A DNA stretch of 64,000 nucleotides, taken from contig JAIUCV010001106.1 in the NCBI GenBank assembly GCA_026724425.1, forward strand, positions 1-64,000. The letters run 5' to 3'. Under the pieces are notes generated by a model. That model was not told where the DNA came from. It searched no databases and worked only from the letters and a program-made list of their open reading frames with translations. Origin of the DNA: Erythrophleum ivorense (Eukaryota > Streptophyta > Magnoliopsida > Fabales > Fabaceae). Shown here piece after piece: positions 56,985 through 64,000 of the stretch; position 1 is the stretch's first letter, and every line of letters starts with the position of its first letter. A program made the position numbers and the translations under genes.

Positions 56985-59900
56985 ATGGTGTTTCTGTGGG
57001 AGTTGTTGAGTGATCTTGTTCGAGTTGAACAAGGTTGGTGGAACAAAGACACCAATGGAGTGTGGCGATTCTTCGTTGCAGAAAACAGGCTCAGTAAAGG
57101 GATGAAGATTAAAGAGGGAGAATCGCTGGTTGCAACAAGGGAGAAGGTTATCAAAGAACTCCACATCGACCCAACTTCGGAGGACATCGAGCTAACATAC
57201 CAAATGCCTTCTTGGATGGACGTCGACGGCAGCGTTAAACCAGTGCCCATTCACATTCGCACAGACGACGACCTGGACATGTTTCTGGCGATGAGGGTTG
57301 ACCTGCGTGATCTGAAACTGTATGTAGTACCTATGGGAAAAGGTATGACCCTCGACGTTGAGGATTACCGTGTGGTTAAGGCAACACATGGGTTTGCCTC
57401 GGCGGAGACCGTCAGGGGAAGCGAGTATGATAGGGAGAAAGCCCTTCTTGCGGAAGCTTCCAACGGTGGGCTGATCTTGCTGACACAGCCGGTGGGGGAG
57501 ACTGGTGAGAGTAGCAAACAACAACAGAGGATGGATATGCTCTGTGGACCGGTAGATGACTATGTGGACCTCCGTGAGAACATAGATCCGGTTATATCAG
57601 GAGATGGATCGTCCGCAAATGTTTTTCCGAACAACTCATCCTCGAGCGAAGAGACAGCAACTGATGGACTGAAACGTTTAACTAAGAACCTGCTCCCTTT
57701 GTTTGAAGGCAAAGGATCATCGAGTCAGACCGCCCCAGCTGAGCAAAACCAAGGAAGTGCAGCCCAGAAGCACGGCATTGGAAAGGGACCTATGCCACAT
57801 CCGGGTATATACAATAACGAAATATATTTAAATTACGTAGCTTAAATCATGGTGGGTTAAAGGACTATACAACAACGCGCAGGAACATCCAATGTTGGTG
57901 ATGAGCCGTTGCAAGGGGTTCCAGTTACAGGAAGAACGTGGGGTGAACTGTTTGATGGGACGTTCATAAATATCCCAGAAAATGCATTTAGTAGAGATGC
58001 AGCACCCGTGATGGACGACGAAGAAACAGAAGGTATGTTATAACTTGTGAGAATGGTGTGTATATAATGCATTGTTTCATCTGAACGTAAACATAGTTTT
58101 GTAGCATTGCATGAAAAAAGATAGCGAACCATTTAATGGTATAACAGTTGTATAAATTATATTGTATGTATATGTATGTCGAACTGAGGTGACAAAAATA
58201 ATCAACCGGCTTGCACGTGCAGGTGATGACAGAACAGCGAATGTTGTACTTGACGTCTCATACGAAGGCGACGAGCTGTTTGTCGGGCGTGTATTCAAAA
58301 ACAAGGAGGACTGCAAGGTGAAGATTGCAGTCCATGCTATAAACCGAAAGTTTAGCTACAAGAATGAAAAATCCAATGGAGATGTTATTGTTGTTCGCTG
58401 CTTGTCTGACTCATGCCCTTGGAGAGTTTACATTGCTCGCATGGAAGACAGTAGCTACTTTCAGATTAGAACAGCAACGCTGACTCATTCATGTCCGGTG
58501 GAGATACGAAGCCAATTTCACCGTCAGGCAACAACATCTGTGATTTCGCAGATCATGCGTAGCCGTTACACTGGTGATGCTCGTGGTCCAAATCCGGCGG
58601 CCGTGAGGCGAGCAATGCTAGACGACCACAGCGTCCGCGTATCGTACTGGAAGGCTTGGCGGGCTCGGGAATTGGCAATGGACAGTGCGAAAGGATCTGC
58701 AGCGGCAAGCTACGGGCTACTACCAGCTTATCTGCACTTACTGAACGTGTCAAACCCGGGGACCGTGACAGCAATCGAGACTGAGTTGGACGGAGCACAA
58801 CAAAACCGATTCAAGTACTGCTTTGTTGCGTTCGGAGGAAGTGTCCGGGGACTTCAGTTTATGAGAAAAGTGATGGTCATTGACAGGACCCACCTACAAG
58901 GGAGGTACGGAGGCTGCCTGCTAACAGCTAGTGCGCAGGACGGAAATTTCCAGATATATCCTATCGCATTTGCAATTGTCGACAGCGAGAATGACAAAGC
59001 CTGGGAGTGGTTCTTCAAGAAGCTGAAACAGATCATTCCTGACGAGGAGAGCCTAATGTTCGTCTCAGACAGGCATTCTTCCATCTACGCTGGGTTAGAC
59101 AAGGTAAAAGTAAACTTGATTCCCCCCTATAGCCTGGTAATTTGGTTAAATATATTGAACCATTCACTCTGCAGTCATCAATTACATACTAGAACACGTA
59201 TATGGTGATAATCCACAACCTAAACTGAATATACGGAGAATAGCATTGTAGGGTGACATAGTAGTATGGAACACAATTTGATAAGATGCATGCTCATAAT
59301 ATCATATAGAGTTTTAGAAATAAATAAGTAGATCTACAAATATTGAGTTGTTCCAGTGTGGTTGTCGTAGGGCTTAGCTCCAATTGATAACATAAATGTT
59401 GATAATATCGTATGTACAACTACAGACTAATATTTAGGTATATCAACGTTTTGCAGGAATACCCAAAAGCAAGCCATGGGGCCTGTATTGTGCATTTGCA
59501 ACGGAATGTGGCGGCAAAATTCAAGATCAAGGTGCTAGGACCACTGATATCGAAAGCAGCACGGGCATACCGTAAATCAACATTTCATGACTACTTCACC
59601 GAGATTGAACTCGTATCCCCAGGCTGTGCAGAGTACTTGCGGTCAGTCGGCTTCCATCATTGGACACGTTCGCATACCGACGGTGAGCGTTACAACATCA
59701 TGACAAGCAACGTCGCGGAGTCACTAAACGCTGTCCTCAAGGAAGCACGGGAGTTGCCTATCGTCTCAACACTGGAATACATAAGGAGCACATTGATGGC
59801 TTGGTTCGCCAAACGCAGGGATAGGGCTGCAAATCATGTGTCCGGCATAACACCAACTGTGACGGGTGTTATTCATGCTAACTTCGAAAGGTCCACCGGA

Positions 59901-60440
59901 TTTACTGTGCTGAAAGTCTCAGACAACAACTACGAGGTGAAGACAAATGCAGGTCTATCTTACCATGTGGATCTCGACCTGAAGACATGCACATGCGAGG
60001 AATTCACATTGGTGAAGATTCCGTGCTCACACGCGGTTGGTGCGGCTGTCCGTTCCGACATTCCAGTTCACACCCTGTGCGACCCCACGTACAACACGTT
60101 TTACTGGAGGCTGGCTTACCATGACAGCATAAACCCGGTGCCAGAGTTGAGCAACCTGTACCGCGTACCGGACAATGTCGCGACACTGCACATCCTGCCT
60201 CCAAAAACACGGAGGCCACCAGGTAGGCCTAAGAGATCTAGATACCTGTCGTCTGGAGAGTTTAAGGTATTTATAACGTGTTACATAAAAATGTAGCAAC
60301 GTATTTATATATATATTTATAGCTTACACTACCCTTGAATGCATTACACACAGAGACCGAAGACGAAAGCGAGACGGGAATGTACTCGTTGCCGTGGAGC
60401 AGGGCATAACCGAGCTTCATGCAAGATGCCCATCGTATAA
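56985..60440 (+). CDS. mudrA-like: mudrA-like MULE transposase, apparently intact
   Basis: Five exons (56985-57804, 57883-58032, 58223-59103, 59457-60266, 60354-60440) have GT-AG borders and join without frameshift or stop to 915 residues. A PB1-like N-terminal region comes first. The MuDR zinc-binding region has CLSDSCPWRVY. The DDE catalytic core has Asp544 (VMVIDRTHL), Asp606 (FVSDRHSS) and Glu705 (SNVAESLN). A SWIM finger follows (C795-T-C797 ... C807-S-H809) and a CCHC knuckle (C897-x2-C900-x4-H905-x4-C910). Transposases of this family cut at terminal repeats and leave 8-10 bp target duplications. All catalytic residues are present, so the copy could be young or active. Activity is inferred from integrity only. 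Confidence 0.85.
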
Positions 60441-61264
60441 TGTACTATATATTAAATACTAAGGTTTGTCTCATATAGATAGATATCCCCTACTCAGTAT
60501 TTACAAATTAGGAGCTTATAGTTTGATATTTTTCAGGCTGCCCATTTTCATATGCAAGGGACAGCTACTCGGTACTAAGGATGCACGCATTATCAATTAA
60601 GTGGCGAGGTTTGCTTGTGAAATAGCTGCGCCACATGTTTAATTAAAATGAAGTGGCAAGGATGTTTGTAACATATTAGTGCCACATGTTTTCGTTTGGG
60701 ATCGTTGTATTAAATTTTAGGTGTTTTGTGGATGTAATCATGGACGTATGACCCAGGGTTTAGGCCTCTTGTTTAAGACCAACCCTGTGCAATGTAAAAT
60801 ATTTGCCTTAACTCCAGATGCAAGGAACCAAAAATAGTGCCACAAAAGAATGTCCAACCATACAAATAGTCATAATAGTGTATACATGTTCATTAAACAG
60901 AATTTAAATCCATTTACAAAAATGGGTTGGTATAACAGTGAGTAACTGTGTACAACAATTTGTGGACATCTACAAAATGTGCGAGAGTTAGACAATATAC
61001 ATGTACAGAAACACGAGTACACAAACGGTCTACTACATCGACACGAAACAAATTGACTTGCTGTGAGTAAGTACGAACATGGTATGTTACGGTACCATGA
61101 CAATTGGAATGATAGTAAAAAAAAGAAGTCCAACAACAATGTCTAAGAACCGATGGGGAAACATAATGGAAGATTCGACATAAAAAAGCTAGCAAGTAGT
61201 ACAAAGTTAATAGAACAGGGGAGCACGCAACGCCAACGTAACAGAGTTCACTGTATGAAGAAGT
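60441..61264. other. Spacer between the convergent MULE genes
   Basis: About 0.8 kb of non-coding sequence, presumably both 3' UTRs. The short frames on the minus strand (60870-61204) have no support. Confidence 0.6.
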
Positions 61265-64000
61265 CTAATCCTCGATATCTCCACAACAAAGCTCATACAT
61301 CTCAACTGCCAATTTCTCCGCCCTATCATGAATCATCCCTTCAGTGACAGCATAGACTTTTGCTAATCCACCACTCGCATGCGCTTCGATGAACATGATA
61401 GACACCATCCCAGTTTGGCGACGATCAGACACCTGAAGAACTTCAACATCCCTAGAAAATGTGAGGGGAGTGAGTTGGAAACTTCTCATTTCATCGCAGG
61501 ATGCAGCCTTCCGGATAAAGTAAGGCAACATCTCGCAGATGAAGTCAAATTCAAGCTTCAGGCGAGATCGCCTAACAGCAGACCCATTTGGGTCGAACAC
61601 CGTCAGCGACGAGGAAAGCAAGTATACCAAGACCGCAACCCACCGGTTCTTATCCAAATTGAAGGGAAAGTATATGAAATCAAGATGCTTAACCCACTCC
61701 TTCCCTGTGGCCTCCGTTCTGTGGCGAATGTGTCCCAAAATATCATCATCAAACTCAAAGTTTTCTTTCTTCTTGGTTTTCTTGAACCGGGCATGGTGTT
61801 TAGCTAGCAGGGACGGAAATGATGATGGCATTATATCTGCCCTAAAATCAGAATCTCCACCATTTTGTGTGAGCAGAGTTTCCCTTAGCAGCATAACACA
61901 GGAGTCCATCACCTGCATGGTACAATAGCTATCTGAGTTGAGATACAATAAGTGGATAAGGGGGTTCTGTATATAAAGACGTACAGTAGATGTTTCAGAT
62001 GGGATGAGCCGGGGGATATTGATCAAGTCGGAGTCCGACAGATAGAGGCCAGGTCCAAAGTCCAGTGTTCTGCGCCACAATTAAATTTATCGGTTAAACG
62101 AGTAATAATACATATACATATCACATTATAACAATCTACGAGTATAAATGGATGTAAATATGAACATTAATGAAGGAGAGCAGAAAAACCTTGCAGGAAC
62201 AGGATTGGCGACAATGTTCTTAAACTTCTCGTTCAAACAAAGACCAACCGTGGGTACAACATCATCATCGCCGTCCTAACCAAGAATGCTTATGAGGCTG
62301 ATATGAAAACAAGTTTTCACCAGAAGATAAAGTATGTAAAAAAATGTACCTTGGTCGGAGCCTCACTAGATGTAGCGTCCCCAGCAGAGACAACTGTCTC
62401 TGATATATCACGCAAAACACTGCCAATTGTTGAGTCCGCGTATTTGGACTTCATATGATCATCAACCATTTTCTTGACGGCTGTGCTCATTCCGGCTAAC
62501 ACTCTCTCCTCCATCTGCTTCAATTCGGACTGCAAACTTTGTCTAAAGCTACCTTCAACAACAGAAAGGGCTTCCTTAACCTGTCCAGCAACAATCCCCG
62601 CCATTTTACTGGAATCACCTGGGATAGACAACCCCCTGACACCAAGTTTTCTAACCTTCTTACCCCTGCTAGCATCCGTGGTGTTAGGCTCGGAGGGTTG
62701 TGCTTGTGCCTTGCCCTTACGTTTCCCATTAGGAGCGGTTCTTGCAGCCTGGTTAGCGGGAGCTACAACCCGTCTTTGTCCTCCTGTAAAGTGCTCACGC
62801 TTGAACACAAAACCTTCCTCAATATGCTTGACCATGTAGGCAACATTAGGGTCTTCGACCTCATCTGCCCAGCTGAAGTCCTTACCATCGAAACCTTCTT
62901 CTCCACCACCGTCAATAATGGACGTAACCGCAACCTGAATATATAAACAAACGGTCGAGAAAGATCATCAGTTATGTTTGACAATGTAGTCAACCATATG
63001 ACAACTTGCATGTCCACGTAACAAGATAGTTGGGAATAATAGCATATATAACTCCATTTTCAAGGTTGGATTGCCGATGCAAGTCCGTATTGCCGCACAT
63101 AATTGACATAGTCGGGCAGCAACCAATATAATATATGGATTACTTAAGTCACAGAGACGACAACTGAATTAATACTTACGGAATCATCGGCATCCAACTC
63201 CCAAAACCTGTCCAGCTTAAGACCAATTAAAGCTCCACTCTCGTCCTCACCTGATTCTGAATCGGCTCCATCACCTACCGCTGAAACTGCAGCCGGTACA
63301 GCTTCAATGACAACAAGCTGGAGGGCATGAATAAATCCTTGGATGGCGACTGTAGGTTGTGCCAGCTGATTTATTTGCCTCGTCCTAATACACTGCAGGG
63401 TCATGTCAAACGCAAACCGGCCCCAAGGATAGCTTAAAAAAAACTTCAGGTCCCTTATCATTTCAACGTGCTCTCTAGGGATCTTCATCGGGGCTGATCG
63501 CCTGCATAACATGCCGTCAACAAGTAACAAACACGCATACTTAACCCTCACCTCACTGCTGAGGTTTCTCCCTCTCTTAAGCATAGTCAACAACATCTCG
63601 CCTGTGACAAATGGTTCTCCCCCGAACAGAGTAAACCAGTAAGGCGCAACTCCTGGTTTACTTTTCTGCAATTCGGTAGGAACAGTGGGCAAAGGGCTAC
63701 AGTTAAGGCCTGTAACAATTGCAAATTCCCGCAACGAGAACCTTATAGGCTTGCCACTGAAAATAACCCAGATTTCATGCAGCCTCTCGACAGACAACTG
63801 CCTCGTCAGTAGAAAATGCGCAAGCTTCCCTGAATAAGCTGGTTTGGCGTAAATATCAAACAGCTTCCCAAAACACGGCCTAATCTGATCTATTTCTTCC
63901 GGCTCTAGATACTTCAAAACAGCCCCAATTGTACTCAGCTTGAAATACGAGTTAACTCTATCACCAACAGGCTCTTCACCATCGGCAAATATGCGAGAGG
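61265..64000 (-). CDS. MULE-borne DUF1985 / ULP1 (C48)-like protein, 5' end off window
   Basis: The gene is open to the right edge and ends at 61265. The exon at 64000-63182 or so encodes a DUF1985 domain (IRPCFGKLFDIYAKPAYSGK, REFAIVTGLNCSPLP, PWGRFAFDMTLQ) and an acidic stretch. A middle exon (about 62935-62350) is Lys/Arg-rich (GKRKGKAQ, RGKKVRKLG) with a coiled-coil-like segment. The last exons (about 62070-61265) hold the C48-like region with FIYFPFNLDKNRWVAVLVYL and TVFDPNGSA. The catalytic His position reads Arg or Asn (KNRW for KHW). The Cys before Gly reads Thr (RQTGM for TDCG-like), so protease activity looks lost. It would descend from a SUMO protease gene captured by the element. 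Confidence 0.75.

Larger units (their letters stand above)
56700..64000. mobile_element. Large Mutator-like element (transposase plus DUF1985/ULP-like gene), partial
   Basis: Two convergent genes characteristic of one class of plant MULEs lie here: a mudrA-like transposase on the plus strand and a DUF1985/C48 protease-like gene on the minus strand. A TATA-like TTTAAATAGAGG at about 56767 and a short 5' UTR intron (about 56885-56976) precede the transposase. The left terminus was not identified, so the start given is the promoter region. The right part lies off the window. The pairing recalls the ULP-carrying Kaonashi-type MULEs of Arabidopsis and relatives. Confidence 0.8.

Noticed and set aside
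1..64000. CRISPR arrays, bacterial operons, phage or plasmid features
   Set aside because: None seen. Gene structure is plant nuclear throughout, and the tandem repeats lack spacer-repeat organisation.

Overview
The window is nuclear DNA from a crucifer (Brassicaceae). The evidence is GT-AG spliced plant genes, AT-rich intergenic DNA, and a gene order that, from memory of the Arabidopsis thaliana map, matches chromosome 5 from about At5g42940 to At5g43060. I place it close to Arabidopsis but not necessarily in A. thaliana. Intergenic DNA is loaded with transposable elements, and some genes (an MBD protein and a BAHD acyltransferase) are not ones I remember at this place in A. thaliana. No search was run. 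Exon joins were worked out by hand and checked for frame and splice sites.

Layout. 1-161 (-): start of a RING-finger gene whose body lies off the left edge. 1.7-6.9 kb: repeats (tRNA-derived SINE, Helitron-like end with a pyrimidine minisatellite, a ~180-bp tandem array, a tiny retroposon scar). 6956-13694 (+): EXA1-type GYF-domain protein. 16642-17785 (+): OEP24. 18377-21261 (-): CSN4. 21.5-22.1 kb: Emigrant-type MITE. 22886-25422 (+): methyl-CpG-binding-domain protein. 27441-28132: solo LTR. 29198-30121 (+): thioredoxin h. 30653-31984: Harbinger-like element with gene-like exons. 32946-34427 (-): UBC18-type E2. 34914-35624 (-): membrane protein with a repeated acidic tail. 36460-36865 (-): broken S1/SPH-type gene. 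38033-40445 (-): RPT4 proteasome ATPase. 41.7-43.2 kb: 1.45-kb unit bounded by ~105-bp direct repeats. 43275-44675 (-): BAHD acyltransferase. 46036-47987: TIR element containing a nested retroposon. 48175-50901 (-): LRR receptor kinase with a degenerate kinase. 52346-52807 (+): Ycf20-like plastid protein. 53131-55382 (-): RD21-type granulin protease. 56.7 kb to the right edge: a large Mutator-like element with an apparently intact five-exon transposase and, on the other strand, a DUF1985/ULP-like gene that leaves the window.

The housekeeping genes are ordinary. Four of them (RING E3, CSN4, UBC18-type E2, RPT4) serve the ubiquitin-proteasome system, but this looks like old synteny rather than an operon-like unit. 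The material most worth a second look is the mobile DNA: four target-primed insertion scars, two of which share the 3' end GAGCC-poly(A); an element nested in another; a solo LTR; and a MULE pairing an intact transposase with a ULP-like protein that appears to have lost its catalytic His and Cys.
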